Below are positions 36,703-48,512 of a stretch of 52,782 nucleotides of DNA, in pieces (within the stretch, counting starts at the first letter, position 1; the number at the start of each line of letters is the position of its first letter). Source of the stretch: Saccoglossus kowalevskii (taxonomy: Eukaryota; Hemichordata; Enteropneusta; Harrimaniidae). The stretch spans positions 71,504 through 124,285 of the forward strand of contig NW_003116456.1 of assembly GCF_000003605.2 (NCBI RefSeq), in the 5' to 3' direction. Made by a program: the position numbers and the translations under genes. Below the pieces are notes generated by a model. The model searched no databases, had not been told where the DNA came from, and saw only the letters and a list, made by a program, of their open reading frames with translations.

Positions 36703-36998
36703 TTAAAGGGCGGTAGTCGTCGCGCCACGCGTACGCGAGATATATGGGTTGCATATAAACAAAGATGGCGACTTTGGCTGTTGCAACAAGTACAAACTTA
36801 GACGTTACTAAGTTTTAATTAGGTATTTATTTGGTGATTGGAAGGTATCGAAGGAGTCTCCGGCGGTAATCAGTGCAAGTCGCGCCCAGGTCAAACCTCA
36901 TGCTTGCGATTCCAGAATAGCGCATTGGATTATGGGAAAATCAATGTTTATCAACACAAATGTCGCACGTGGGCGGCGCGACGACTGCCGCTCTTTAA
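36703..36998. mobile_element. Complete TTAA-flanked MITE, 288 bp
   Basis: TTAA at 36703-36706 and 36995-36998 flank an element with terminal inverted repeats AGGGCGGTAGTCGTCGCGCC and, from the right, AGAGCGGCAGTCGTCGCGCC (18 of 20 identical). TTAA target duplication is the hallmark of piggyBac-type transposition. No transposase is present. A second, right-truncated copy is at 8303-8575. Frames crossing the element, such as 36838-37200, are not genes. Confidence 0.85.
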
Positions 36999-37460
36999 GG
37001 AAGAAGCCTACTCAAAAATGAAAAGACGCAGAGTTTATCAATTTTGTAATAAATTGTACCCTACCAATATTAGAATACCGACTTCAATGCTTGTTGTTAC
37101 TAGCTCGCTTATGGTCATATTTCGAAATGGCAGGCGTTTTGTCAGTAATTGCAAATTTAGATTGTCGGGAGACAGATTAGTTTTAATCGGCCGGACATGA
37201 TATCATTGTGAACAAAAATACGTTACTTGTGGTGTTAATTTTGTTATTATTATGCGATATATGACAAACTCTCAAAATTTATGATATTTAATGACAAATA
37301 ATATAAAACAAGCTTAATTCATGAGTATTAGAGTGTTAGCAGTATATTTTACTGGCATTGTATCTCGGAACTATTTGAAGTTGCACGAATGATATAAGCT
37401 TAAGCTGTTACGTTGTTTATTCAGAAGATTGTTCGTTTAGAAATGAATAGTTTATATTTT

Positions 37461-37463
<3 letters not shown>

Positions 37464-37506
<43 letters not shown>
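37464..37506. repeat. (AT)n microsatellite
   Basis: About 21 uninterrupted AT dinucleotides. Confidence 0.97.
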
Positions 37507-37509
<3 letters not shown>

Positions 37510-38322
37510 ATATTTAAACTTATATTTTTAAAACATTGTTTTTAGTTTTGGTGAATCGGAAGTAGGCAATTATGTGAATTCGACGGCTACATTTGCGCTC
37601 AGTGATTGTAATATGTGCGTTATTTGAATTCATTTACTTGCATTTCAGCCTGACAATAAATAAAATTCTCATTAAATGCAATTATTAATATTGTTCTTCG
37701 ATACAAGTTGAAGTATGCATTATGATTATTTTTTTCAGTGAGTGTATATTGTTATGTATGCAGTACTGTTAATTTGGTCACCAGCATTCCGTGTCATTTT
37801 TTTTTTCAACTTTGATGTAAAGTTTAATGGTATATCTCTTTACTACGTTGCACAATAATCTAAAGAAATGATTAAGCGTGTAGAAATCAATTTGTTCAAA
37901 TACATATTTTAAACAAAGCACGAGGTATTATCAGTGTGTTACCTATTTTATTTGTGGGTAGGGAAGTTGCAGATTTAAATTTCTTATATAAACGTGATAC
38001 AATTCTAATATATATATTTATTCTTTTATTTATCGAAATAGTTGTACTTTATCTACATACGACATATATGACATGTTTAGTTTATTTGTAAAATAGCATC
38101 ATGAAGAAGGTTTATACATATTTTTTTTTGCATCTTCTATATATTCAATTTAATTATGTTTTATGTATTGTTTGTCTGGCGTAGTCTATTAATGCTATAT
38201 TAATTGGGTTGGATGTCTGAATATTAACTAACGCATGGCGCATCTTCTCACACCATCTAACGTTCACACTAAACATGGTGGGGTGTGTTGCAAGTGAGGG
38301 CAAGTGAGGAATTACGGAAATA
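37507..38322. other. Intergenic, no gene seen
   Basis: Very AT-rich with homopolymer runs. There is no exon or recognisable repeat. Confidence 0.6.
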
Positions 38323-38723
38323 ATGTCAAAAGATGAACCGATAAAATGGCCGCCTCTCGAGGAACAGACAACCGAGATGAAACTGCAATATGAATTTAAA
38401 AGGTGCATGCATTTTATACGCGTTACGGAGGAAGGTAATTTTAATACGCTACACGAGAGGTGAAGTACAATTGCAATGGATGAATAACACTAATGCTTTG
38501 AATGAAAAAAATGGCCTTCAGCCAGCAGAGCCATATTGGGATCACACGTTTCATGCTAATTTGCGGACGTTATAAACTGGAAAGCGCTAACGGCGGCTTC
38601 GATTACAAAGGCGGAGTTATTTATTTTGATGAATATCCGGATAAATACGAGTTGTTGAAACGAGTTGTCTGTGATGACCGGATTGAGAAAGTGGGAAAAC
38701 ACAAAAACAAACAAGAAGTATAA
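38323..38723 (+). pseudogene. Unrecognised coding-like block, frame-interrupted
   Basis: Three short frames follow one another on the + strand. The first begins with an ATG at 38323 (MSKDEPIKWPPLEEQTTEMK...) and ends at 38463. The second frame ends with a stretch reading QPAEPYWDHTFHANLRTL. The third reads GGVIYFDEYPDKYELLKRVV before stopping at 38723. Their composition is more protein-like and less AT-rich than the flanks, but a single frame cannot be kept without frameshifts or unsupported introns. GAAG followed by GTAATT near 38433 could be a donor for a first exon. No family is recognised. It could be a decayed gene, a transposon fragment or chance. Confidence 0.25.
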
Positions 38724-40056
38724 TTTGAACCATTCAGCATACGCTTTATTAATTCATTTGTGCTCCATAACTGTTAGCATACACACTTAGTGTAAACTTT
38801 CGAGTACAGAGAACAGCCGTGTACATGACGCCTCGAAAAACGCAAAATATGCGTGGGCGTTTGTACAACTAAAATATATTATATACACGTACTTTTACAT
38901 CTCAAAGCGTGTCAAAGATCACAGTGACAACTCAGAATATTTCTCAAGCATCGTCCAGCTTACCGTCAATAAATACCACTAACTCAGTTCAATAAAACAA
39001 GTCTTAAAAAAAATCATAAATATACAAGTGAAGTACGCATCAAATAATATTTCTGAACTGAGCAGCGCATCTAAAAGAGAATTGTCAATTGTTTTACGCA
39101 ATAAGTGAAAATAATTTTATCTCGGGAAAAATAATCCTAGGAAAATACAAGTCCCTGAAAAACTTATTTAAATATAAACATTTTTCTTTAAATCTAAAAA
39201 TTGTTTTACAGCTGGTGATGATGCATAGATTCTGCTACTACAACATTCGACTGTCAGTGATACACGCAATTTATACATTGAGTAAAATGAATGGTGATGG
39301 ATTAACCCTTATTGAACAATTAAAATATTAGCCTATCAAAACAAAACTGAATGTAGAACAATTTGAAATTGTTCTGTTATAAAAATCTGCATAATAAATA
39401 CAAAAAAATAGGAAGGCAATTTTTACTCATTAAAGCTATGCTAATTAATCTACATATGGACAGATTTACATATTACTACAATGCATATGGAAAGATCTGA
39501 AAGAAAGAAATTATGGATACAAATTTCTATAAAAACCGCTCCCATATGCGAATGGATGTACAATCTACATAATCTACAACACACTATGCGTGTCTATTTC
39601 TCATTTTACATATACTACATATAAACACTCGTAATAAAAGTGACGTGTACGCATATACTACATATGATCACACACCGTAATCGTGACGTGTACATTACGC
39701 AGGAATAATTGGAATAACAATGAAGTATTCGTGTACGCCATTTGCTCATATATCGCAATGGTCCCCGTTGGTGCAAATATACAGCAAGACTATTTCACAC
39801 TATAGTCTGATAAACCAGCAATTATTTTGGCAGGTACATTTGTGTATATTGATGGTCATTATGACAATGTGGTGACATCATACTAATTACATATTCTACA
39901 TCGACAATACTAATTTATACTCACTCGTCATATATGGTAATTATCTACAAGTTAGTAAAATGATTGTTTTAACAATATGGTCTGTTTTTAAATTACAAAG
40001 ACCCATTTTTAACTCGTCGTGAATGCCATACAAATATTTTACAGTAGGTGGCTGCA
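38724..40056. other. Intergenic, no gene seen
   Basis: AT-rich. An acceptor-like tract on the - strand near 39390 (tttgtatttattatgcag) was considered for chordin's last exon, but the frame after it is not convincing. A - strand AATAAA at 38744-38749 might serve chordin. Confidence 0.45.
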
Positions 40057-40214
40057 GAGATCTCGTTGAGAACGAGAGACTCGAGACTTGTATTTGTTCT
40101 TCAAAATAATGTTCAAATAATTTTCTGCTGTTCCAAATTCCATTGTTACATATGGCAAGAGAACAGAGGATGCAATGGCGAAATCTCGTGGTAAACTCGC
40201 TCTCAATGAAATCG
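40057..40214. mobile_element. Small MITE-like element
   Basis: Terminal inverted repeats: left gagatctcgttgagaacgag, right read inversely cgatttcattgagagcgag. Size and ends resemble the element at 19637-19822. The 77-codon - strand frame covering it is not a gene. Confidence 0.55.
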
Positions 40215-40811
40215 TGATGGCTATTTGCAGTGGTCTTTTTTTGGATATCCTGTACAATGCAGTTTCTTTCATGAACCCAAGTTAAACAACCATATTAATG
40301 ACAATTAAGCTATCCAATACTAATTACATATTCTACAGCAATAATACATACTCTACACTATACACATTCGCCATCACACGTTATGACGTTATCTACACTA
40401 TTATAATATTCTGGATATACACACGCCATTTGTCTGAACATACCACTCAAAGAATGTACAATGTTTGTTTACAAGATGATGATTGCACGATTATTGCTGG
40501 TACACGCAGCGTAATAGTTAAATAACATATTTAGGTGTTACATTTACATATTTTACAGTGTCAGATATTAACAGTTCACGCCGGTTATTAAATATTCACA
40601 TTCACAATTATCAAAACACAGCTAGAGATAAACGTGGGAATCGTTGATGTTTTCTGTCCCGTTGAACCACAAAGCTATACACGTGCTTTTCAGGAGTATA
40701 CTATACTCTGTCATGATTTGCAAGTTGGCGCCCCCGACTCTGGTGTTAACGCGCGCGGTTTCGCTTTACCAATCACATGGTCTACTGTCGAAATCACGTG
40801 GTTGGCTTGTT

Positions 40812-40837
40812 CTAACTGTCAGTTTTCCCCACACCGT
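40812..40837 (-). CDS. chrd: Candidate terminal chordin exon
   Basis: After exon 21 a phase-1 acceptor is needed. At 40837 a pyrimidine tract ending CATCAG precedes a stretch that, joined in frame, adds DGVGKTDS and stops at TAG (40814-40812). The total then divides evenly into 926 codons, but any short in-frame tail would do so, and no polyadenylation signal lies close by. The true last exon could be elsewhere to the left. Confidence 0.3.
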
Positions 40838-43800
40838 CTGATGATAGAAAAACAACGATAGATCGTTACAACATTTTTCAAGTAAGTTATGAGACGTTCT
40901 ACGTGTTATTTCGATGGGGAATATGTGGGAAGACAACAAAAATACTCGAACTATCAAGTAAAGACGCTCGAAATACCAAAAAGCTCTATAATTAACATCT
41001 GATATGAAACACATCGATTCAAATTATACATTGAACTTACCAAGACATATCGGGCAGCATTCCCCATCTATGTACATTTCATTCTCACAGTCGGTTTTTG
41101 GACACTTCCTTAGTTTACATGTTGCCTTTCCCTCCTGGAAAAAAGAAAAACAAATTAAGACACGAAACATTACGTGACAGTATCTGGATGTGATGAGAGT
41201 AATGTTGTGTAATCAACATTTGTCTGGGCGATCATGTTTTTGCCTTTTTGGTTACGAAAACAGACAAATTGACGCGTACCTTACACTGGCACCTAATACA
41301 TCTACTGGTAGAAGAAGATGCCCCATTAATCTCCGGCACCCACTCTTCGTCTGCTTCATATCTTCTCTTACCAACGTAACAGGCTACAGAAAAATACAAT
41401 TTTTTGTTATTTCGATGTTTATAAACGAATAAATTTCCAATAAAGGGAAACAGTCTGTCAGACGTCAGTTAGATTAGATGCAGTTTATGATTGAGAGACT
41501 TTGCAAAATCTACATTCTTTGATGAAATTGGCGGGAAAATAGACTTTTTATTTGAAATGCTTACCCGAGTTGCTGTCGTCTGCCATGAACTCGTATGATG
41601 GTATCGTTCTCGGAGTAGTTGTAATTTGTTCTGTAATAATTAAAAATAAAACAAATTAATTGATTTTCAATTACATCAGTGATCCCGTCTAGTGGGCAGC
41701 CAAATATATCACAGTATAATGTTCCACTCGAGTTAAATGAAGTCATTTACCTGGGCATGTCTGGCAGCAGTCCATGGGGTTCAGTCTCACTGGTGCGTCG
41801 CAATGCAACTCTGGACATCTTATCTTCGAGCAGTTCACTTGGTTTCCGGGCTGTAAAATTAAGTTGGGATTATGATAATATGTAAAAAATGAATTTATCA
41901 TGTTCCACTGTACTCCACTGTATTAAAATGGAGTTTCCCTACCAGATGCATACCACACGTAAACACGAATCTACCGCGTGATATTAACACTTACCATACA
42001 TTTACAGAGGGCGCACTTCATATAGCCGAAGGGAGGTACGTAAGGATGCCACGTTGACCCCATTGCATGGAACTTTTTGTCTCCTTCGAAAAAGCAACCT
42101 AGAAGACGAAACAAATACACATAAATACAAAATCATGGCTACCTCAAAATCAATGTATTTTAGAGAGACGTTAATTTATCAATGTATATTATCACTTGTG
42201 TAGTACCTTCGTCGTGTGAATTGAGTTTATTCTCTTCTTCAGTTATTTCTTTGCCTTCAGTTTCTTTTGAGGGACAAACTGGACAGCATTCCTCGGGTAG
42301 CTCGACTGGTGAAGAGCAGTTCAGTGTGGGACAAACGACAGGATCGCATATCACTGCCAGTCTCTACAAACACAAAAGTAGGAACATTAACACTTGTAAA
42401 TATTTCCGCCGACCAGTGGTTGTCCGCAAAAATCTACCTATGATTGTTAACACGAGTTTTGACTGAAAAAGAACTTCACAATTTTATTTCTAGTTAACGT
42501 TCGTTTTCCTTTCTCAGTAGTTTACTATGGCATTTTAGATATGATTCCTTACCGTGCAAGTACAAGTCGAACATTTCTTGTCAAATTTCGGTGACCAACT
42601 AGATCCGTCGACATGGTACTCAGATTCGAAATAACAGGATCTTGGGTCGGCCTCAACGTTAAACCCAATACTGGGCATGTTATTATTGTTGGTGTGTTCC
42701 ATTAGATTTGGAGCATCTTGGCGTCCGCAACTATTTGGTAGGGTGACCTGAAATAATTGTAAATGTGTTCATTTATTAGTTTGTTTATTAATATTTGTTA
42801 TGTTATATATTCGATTGTTGAAGCAACACGAGATTGCGCGAGGTTATGCAAGTCGTTTATTTTGTATTAAACTTTTCGATTTATGTGATATATTTGGTTA
42901 TTTGGAATTTAGCGAGATTATACAAATCGTGTCACTTACTTGTCCTTTTATTTCTCCATCCGGGTGTGCTTTTGTGCTGATTTGAATAAACACATTTCCT
43001 TCATTTAGGTATTGTAACACGTCCTCATCGAGGTCTGCCAATCTACCTATTGCCTAATGAACAAATGTAAGAGAAAACTGTCAATTCAGAGAAAATATTT
43101 AAAAAAGTATAAACAAAAGTAAATAGCATATTCTTTATATTGAGGAAACAAAAAAGCTACCTACCAAATCATCGTCGAACGTATTAAGAACAATTTTCTG
43201 ATTCCCAAAAGCTTCGTCAATAATTATCAGCTCGGCCAAGCCATTCAGTTTCGAGTGCTTTTCCTTGCCTTTTGCCATCTGCAATCCTTCTGTGATTATT
43301 TCATAATGAAGTGCACAGTCTCTGTCGAGAGAGATCCAAGCATGTCCAGCAATGCTTGTTTGAACGGGTGGAACAAAATTGACTCCCGCCAGCGGGATTG
43401 GCATACCTGGTAGAAAAAAATTTGTTTGTTTACATTGAGAACCAGAAAGCGTGAGATTGGTGAAATCTCGCGAGAGTGTAAATAAAATGCAAATAATACT
43501 AGTGACTTGCGTGATTTTAATTTTCACTTACCTTGATGTCTTGCAAAGTGTCCATTGTACAATAAGTGTTTGATTTGACCTCTGATCTCTGACGTAGGAT
43601 GTTCTACAGTGGCGACATTTATTGAAATCTTATTCATCAGAAGATTATGAATATCGCCTGCTGATGGCTTGTCATATTTACCGTATGCCTGACAAAAAAT
43701 AATTTGTTTTGCAATTATCATTCACTATCGTCAAATATCGCGTAAGAAATTGTATGTAAACAAATTATTTTACACGCACTGTATACGTCTAATGGAACTT

Positions 43801-46800
43801 ACCATTTTATCATTTTTTCTCTAATTTTAATGTTTAGTTCAACATGATATTACATATATATTTTTGATAAAACAGATTTATAAAAAACAACAACAATTTT
43901 TATAGAAACAAGCGATTGATGACAAAAAATGACACTCGCTGTGAAAGCGTTCATAGGCATTTTAGACTTACCCATCCATTTTTGTAGAAACGAATAATGT
44001 CGTCTAGTATTTTACGTTTATGTGATTTCTTGGGGTGGGGCACTTCAAGGGTCAACCCAATAACAGCAGTTTCCACACCAATAAGTCGTATAGTGTACTC
44101 AATTACACCATCGTCTGTGAGAGTTATCATTGCAGACCCAGTCGCCCCAGTGTAAGTGGGACCGTCCAATGCGCTACTGCCAGACATTACAGAATGCATC
44201 TCTGAAGTAAAACATATACTGTCGATTAAATAGCGCGAAAACGCACAAACGATAATTGCTGCCCTCAAGGAACAGGTAGTATTAATAATCAACTTTTGTT
44301 TCAGTGATAGAGGGCGCTAGATATCTTACCATTACATGTTCGGAGCGGTGTAATGTCGCCTTGTGCGTTTGTTCTCCCCGATGGTAAATTCAGTCTGACA
44401 AGCACATTCACCTGACCTCTGGCCAACCATCTTTGTTGGTTCTTGGATACACGTGACCAAACGTCAGCGAACACTGCGTCCTAAGTATGAAGAAACGTAA
44501 CGATTACAAATGTACTTTTCATGTTTAAACACTATCTGGTGCATAATGGAAATATTTGCATACGAATTGTGCTACGGATTACGGAATACGTACCATCGGT
44601 CGGATTGATGTCGTCACTTCATTCAGTAATTTCCCACGCCTCACGAACTGAACGCTAATCTCCAAGCTGTCATCTTCTGGGTTAAAAATGAAAAATTAAC
44701 ATTGATGAGCAATATATTCTTCAAATACTGACTAAGAAGTGCGTGCACTAGGACGAGTGAATTCAAAATATTGCGGCACTTGTACAGATAATGAAACTGT
44801 TAAAACTCAACTCGTGTAACTTACCGGTATCCTCGATCATGCCCTGTAGAACTCCCACAAAGTTTATTTTATTAGAGTCCTCGTTAACAGTCATCATTAC
44901 TATACCGCCGCCGCCTTTCCTCTGTCGGTCCCCTTCTGTCTCGGGCAGCAACAGCGAGCTGAACGTTTCTGTGATGACGTAATAGAAATTAAGATGTTAG
45001 TAGTGTCTGCGGATATTTTTTTCTATTGCACTTTTTAGCATTCCGGCAAAAGAACCGCTTAACTGCACACGGCCGTAGAGGGAGTTTGAGTAAAGGGGTT
45101 GGAAAATGCAACAATGAGATTCTTTAATTGAGCTGTTTTTAGTAAATTATTTCGTCATGAATTTACTGAAAGGTCACAGAATACACAAAGATCGCGAAAT
45201 TGAATTTTAAAAGGTTATGTTTTTGTGAAATAAATACTTACCCGTGGACGTCGCACGGTGGGTGACGATACGACCTCTGACCTCGCCATCACGATAAGAA
45301 CGGGTGGTTACAGTAACGAATACCATTCCACTGTCAAGGTAACGGAGATGTGTGTTCGGTAGATTCCTCCACTGCCCACATATCTGTAAAACAAATCGGA
45401 AACTGTTTAATACGCAGCTTTTACAAGTTAATCTTGTATTAACACGTATATTATACATAATTTAACAACCAAAATACAATGTCTGAATCGCAACGTAAAC
45501 GCGTATCACGCAACAACCTTATCACGTGATAACCACGTGTTGAATCTTAAATACTCACCATGTTGGATTTCCCAACGGTTTCATGGACATCGTGTTCGTA
45601 TAACGTGTTGTTCAAAACATCAGAAAAATACACTTGCCTTGGTTTCTTCAACCTAAATAAAAAAAAAAAATTAAAACTTGTATAATTTAATTGAAATATA
45701 CAAGTATGATAAAAATAAATATTTTACATAATATTCGCCTAATTTTGATAGTTCGGCGATATTGTACCGACTTTCACTACTCACCCCTTGAAATAGATGG
45801 AAAAATGCAAATCTCCGTTAACGAATAGAAAATGGCCCCGCGCAGCGCCATCTGTTGTCACTCTGGGTTGCATTTCAGAACCAGTCATCACAGAGAGAAA
45901 TTCTTGAAAAAAACAAAGAAAACATTTTACTAAATATATATATCTATTATGTATTATAAGATTGTATATAATAGATTCAGACTCGTGCCATGCAATGGTG
46001 TTCCTCCATAATAATGGGCTTACCTTCGCCTATGTTTCGTCCTTCAAAAGATTCGTGATCGCCATGAACTTCGGAGTATTCTTTCGCCAAATTATCTGGT
46101 ACAATCTCTGTAACAAGTAGGGACATACAAATTATGATTGATATACGCGTCATGTACTAGTAGTTACACGTTAGTTGATTTGCCGATGGATGTGGATGCT
46201 AAAGCGCCGTAAAACAAAGCACACTTACTGGTATCTGGGCATCGTTTACAGCACTCGCCTTCGGGGAGTATGGGTTCGTCACATGGCAGCTCCTTTGGGC
46301 ATTCATTTTTTATATTACGACAGGATACTTGTCCCATTAGCTCACCACGTTTAACAACCTGTGGTATACAGACATTATTATTCAATTAATTTAAACATAA
46401 TGAACAGAAATTCGTTCAACATTTGAGTATATTTGTGCGAGGTGTGAAGAGTTGGCAGCTCCGTATTGTTTGAAAGCAAGTGTCAATAAAACAGGGTGGA
46501 ATTTAAGCCTCTGTTCGTAATACTTGACAATACATACATGATTGCAAGATTTAACACTGCTGCTGTCAGTCCCGAATGGGACGCATTGATCATGTAGAAA
46601 GTGTGAAATACATTTACGCCAAATTGAATGAAACTGAACAAACTGTCGCGCATTTCTCAGGTGTTCGAATTGTGTAGGTGTGAATTTACATATTGCGGAG
46701 GAAACAGACTCAGTCTCTGTCATGTATTGCCTCTTGAGGCATTTCAAGCGCGTCGTCACGTGGTCTCCGATTTCAAAAGGCGCACTTTAGTGCACAATAG

Positions 46801-48271
46801 AATGGCCACTATATTGTTCTCATAACGAGGCTCGATGTTCAAAACTTGAATTAATTTAGCAGTAGTGTAGTTTTCTCAATAATCAATGGAGTTTACCCAA
46901 TTTACGGTAACCCTCTTTTATTCAACAAATTAGGGAGGTGTGAAAAGTAATACGATCAAATTGGTGAAAAATCTATTAACACCACCTAAGTCATAAATAA
47001 TTACCAGGCAACTTTCGCACTTATCCTCCCTGTGTGATCTAAGCTTTGTTCGAAGCTTTGCCGTGGTAAACATCTGTCTTAGGATGTTTGTGCGTTTATT
47101 TCAGTAATAATAACGCTATTTGGGGATAATTACAGTCGATTTAAAAATACCACCACTGGTGTGAAATTCTCGCAATTTGTTCTATGGTCGCATTGTTAAA
47201 TGAGAATGTGATCACGCCCAGTAATAGGGATCGACTGATAAAAAAACAACCCACATTTCCGTTCGAGTCATTATAGCGTGTTGATGACTACGCAATTCAA
47301 ATCCCGGACGATGGATGGAGGTCAATGCATCTAAATATATCTTACCCGTTCACATGTACAACGAACACACAACATGACTCCGATGGGGTCGCCCAAATCT
47401 GGATTCCAGGTTTCATGAAACTCGTAGAAGTTGCCACCAAAGCTACAGCCTGTAAAAACGAGAATATCAACGGCATGATATTATATAATCGAACTATTTT
47501 ACACTATTGTGATCCAAAGGCAATCGTCGACAAAACAAAATATTATTTATCAATTTATAACTCATGGGTTAGACCACATCGTTCAGCGTCACGGTGTTCA
47601 TCCGAGTTAGGGAACCACGGCCAGGAAATCACGGCGCAGTACGACACGAGCTTTAATAACAGATATAATATAGATATTTATATATATTCAAATAAAAATT
47701 GTAGCAAATTGGAAATGAAAGGAAAAAAAGGACACTGGGGAGGATAATTTATCTTCTTAGTCCTGATCAATGTCACTCTTTCGCGCCAATCAATATTCAA
47801 ATTACTAGCGCAAGGCATTAGTATACCGCGTTGTTGCGAGGGAAAAACAACGCCCTTTTGAAACCTCACTCCAGCGAAAGACTAAAGTCTTGAGAGCATG
47901 TTTTAAAAGGCTCAAATGGATGAATTGTAAAAATCCCGAGTTGAAGGCGGAATCCCATCTTGGCGTCACCATGGTTACTTATTTTTTTATATATAGTGTG
48001 ACGGATACGACTCAATGATGAAACGCAGAAAAAATAGTTATCTGTGATGACAGATAAAAAATGTGTTTCGTTGTTTTTAGGACAGATGGTAATAAGGCTT
48101 CTTTAGAAGTTACGCTAGCGAGTGCGACTTACCTTCGAGGCCCTTGGAATGTCTCGGATCATCGTCGGCTTTGATCACTGGTGCTACAGCTTTCCCTCCA
48201 GGAAGACACATAATTGCACTGATAGTGATGGTGATGCATAGAAGGAAAAGCGTACACAATGAATGGGCCAT
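40812..48271 (-). CDS. chrd: Chordin, secreted BMP antagonist
   Basis: The 21 mapped coding exons (5' to 3', - strand) are 48271-48133, 47449-47346, 46358-46229, 46107-46024, 45902-45785, 45652-45559, 45383-45242, 44968-44825, 44676-44594, 44480-44330, 44201-43972, 43688-43532, 43406-43165, 43053-42940, 42747-42553, 42363-42207, 42098-41995, 41850-41751, 41630-41565, 41383-41280 and 41134-41041. They give 917 aa plus one base, and a tentative exon at 40837-40812 brings it to 925 (human chordin is about 955). All introns are GT-AG and the frame is continuous. Order: signal peptide, VWC1, tolloid-type linker, CHRD1-4, VWC2-4. Chordin binds BMP ligands extracellularly and is released by tolloid/BMP1 cleavage; the VWC domains bind BMP. 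The gene is convergent with GC-B. Confidence 0.95.
41041..41630 (-). CDS. chrd: Chordin exons 19-21: spacer and VWC domain 4
   Basis: Exon 19 (41630-41565) is a 66-base Thr/Ser-rich spacer. Exon 20 (41383-41280) starts VWC4 with [14 protein letters not shown] and ends CIRCQCK. Exon 21 (41134-41041) gives [11 protein letters not shown] and GECCPICL, then a phase-1 donor GTAAG, so at least one more exon follows. Confidence 0.9.
41751..42098 (-). CDS. chrd: Chordin exons 17-18: VWC domain 3
   Basis: Exon 17 (42098-41995) encodes [20 protein letters not shown] and [13 protein letters not shown]. Exon 18 (41850-41751) encodes [13 protein letters not shown] and MDCCQTCP. The module closely follows vertebrate chordin VWC3 and is split by a phase-0 intron after the CxxCxC motif. 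Confidence 0.93.
42207..42747 (-). CDS. chrd: Chordin exons 15-16: second linker and VWC domain 2
   Basis: Exon 15 (42747-42553) begins with a cysteine-containing CHRD end and a linker ([15 protein letters not shown]) where the second tolloid cleavage would be expected, then VWC2 from [11 protein letters not shown]. Exon 16 (42363-42207) supplies [13 protein letters not shown] and EECCPVCP, then an acidic Lys/Glu-rich spacer. The exon 16 acceptor is set by frame: TTGTAG before AGACTG. Confidence 0.92.
42940..43406 (-). CDS. chrd: Chordin exons 13-14: CHRD domain 4
   Basis: Exons 43406-43165 and 43053-42940 cover residues about 526-644. The [20 protein letters not shown] and [16 protein letters not shown] blocks are strongly chordin-like, and HPDGEIKGQ closes the domain. 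The intron after exon 14 is phase 0, unlike the phase-1 introns at the other domain borders. Confidence 0.94.
43532..44201 (-). CDS. chrd: Chordin exons 11-12: CHRD domain 3
   Basis: Exons 44201-43972 and 43688-43532 cover residues about 397-525. Landmarks are [30 protein letters not shown], the basic KKSHKRK, and in exon 12 [20 protein letters not shown] followed by IRGQIKHL. The stretch ends NGHFARHQ, matching the CGHSARH region before CHRD4 in vertebrates. Confidence 0.92.
44330..44968 (-). CDS. chrd: Chordin exons 8-10: CHRD domain 2
   Basis: Exons 44968-44825, 44676-44594 and 44480-44330 cover residues about 271-396. They start at [11 protein letters not shown] and [12 protein letters not shown], and continue to [20 protein letters not shown] and a terminal cysteine (LRTCN). 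This follows vertebrate CHRD2, including the conserved cysteine before CHRD3. Confidence 0.92.
45242..45902 (-). CDS. chrd: Chordin exons 5-7: CHRD domain 1
   Basis: Exons 45902-45785, 45652-45559 and 45383-45242 cover residues about 153-270. Landmarks are [31 protein letters not shown] (a glycosylation sequon) and ICGQWRNLP, ending with [12 protein letters not shown], the typical CHRD end. Confidence 0.92.
46024..46107 (-). CDS. chrd: Chordin exon 4: linker with probable tolloid site
   Basis: An 84-base exon encodes an acidic linker ([16 protein letters not shown]) between VWC1 and CHRD1. In human chordin the tolloid/BMP1 cleavage lies in this position, after a YS pair and before an acidic residue. 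KEYS followed by EVHGD here is the likely counterpart. The site is inferred by position. Confidence 0.8.
46229..47449 (-). CDS. chrd: Chordin exons 2-3: VWC domain 1
   Basis: Exon 2 (47449-47346) encodes [20 protein letters not shown] and the CxxCxC motif. Exon 3 (46358-46229) encodes [10 protein letters not shown] and ends in GECCKRCP. This is the classic cysteine pattern of a BMP-binding VWC module. The internal intron is phase 0 and the flanking introns are phase 1. The 0.99-kb intron contains no exon; a 122-codon frame at 46391-46759 within it has no family features. Confidence 0.93.
48133..48271 (-). CDS. chrd: Chordin exon 1: signal peptide
   Basis: The ATG at 48271 opens [20 protein letters not shown], a hydrophobic secretion signal with likely cleavage shortly after residue 20-28. 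The exon continues to HSKGLE, ending in a phase-1 donor GTAAGT. No upstream in-frame ATG extends it plausibly. An N-terminal signal peptide fits vertebrate-type chordin better than the membrane-anchored insect Sog. Confidence 0.9.
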
Positions 48272-48512
48272 ACTTCAAGGTGATTGGTGTTTGTAAGACA
48301 CTGAAGTAAACTGACCGCGCAGTTGGAAACCGATAACAAATCGTTCCTGCTGTTGATAAGTGTTTCACCCGCTGTCTTGTTCGGTGTGAGTTGTTCCTTC
48401 AGTTTTGTCTAAGCCCGCTAGATTGTCATAGCTTTGCTAGGGAAGGTCCTTGGGATGGTACTTCGGTGGTGTTAAACGTGCGTTGTGTCTGTCCGACCTG
48501 TCTTGTTTTCTC

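Noticed and set aside
46391-46759. 122-codon frame in chordin intron 2, same strand as chordin
   Set aside because: No family features, and the flanking chordin exons join in frame without it.
47325-47747. 140-codon + strand frame crossing chordin exon 2
   Set aside because: It is antisense to a well-supported VWC exon and otherwise intronic.
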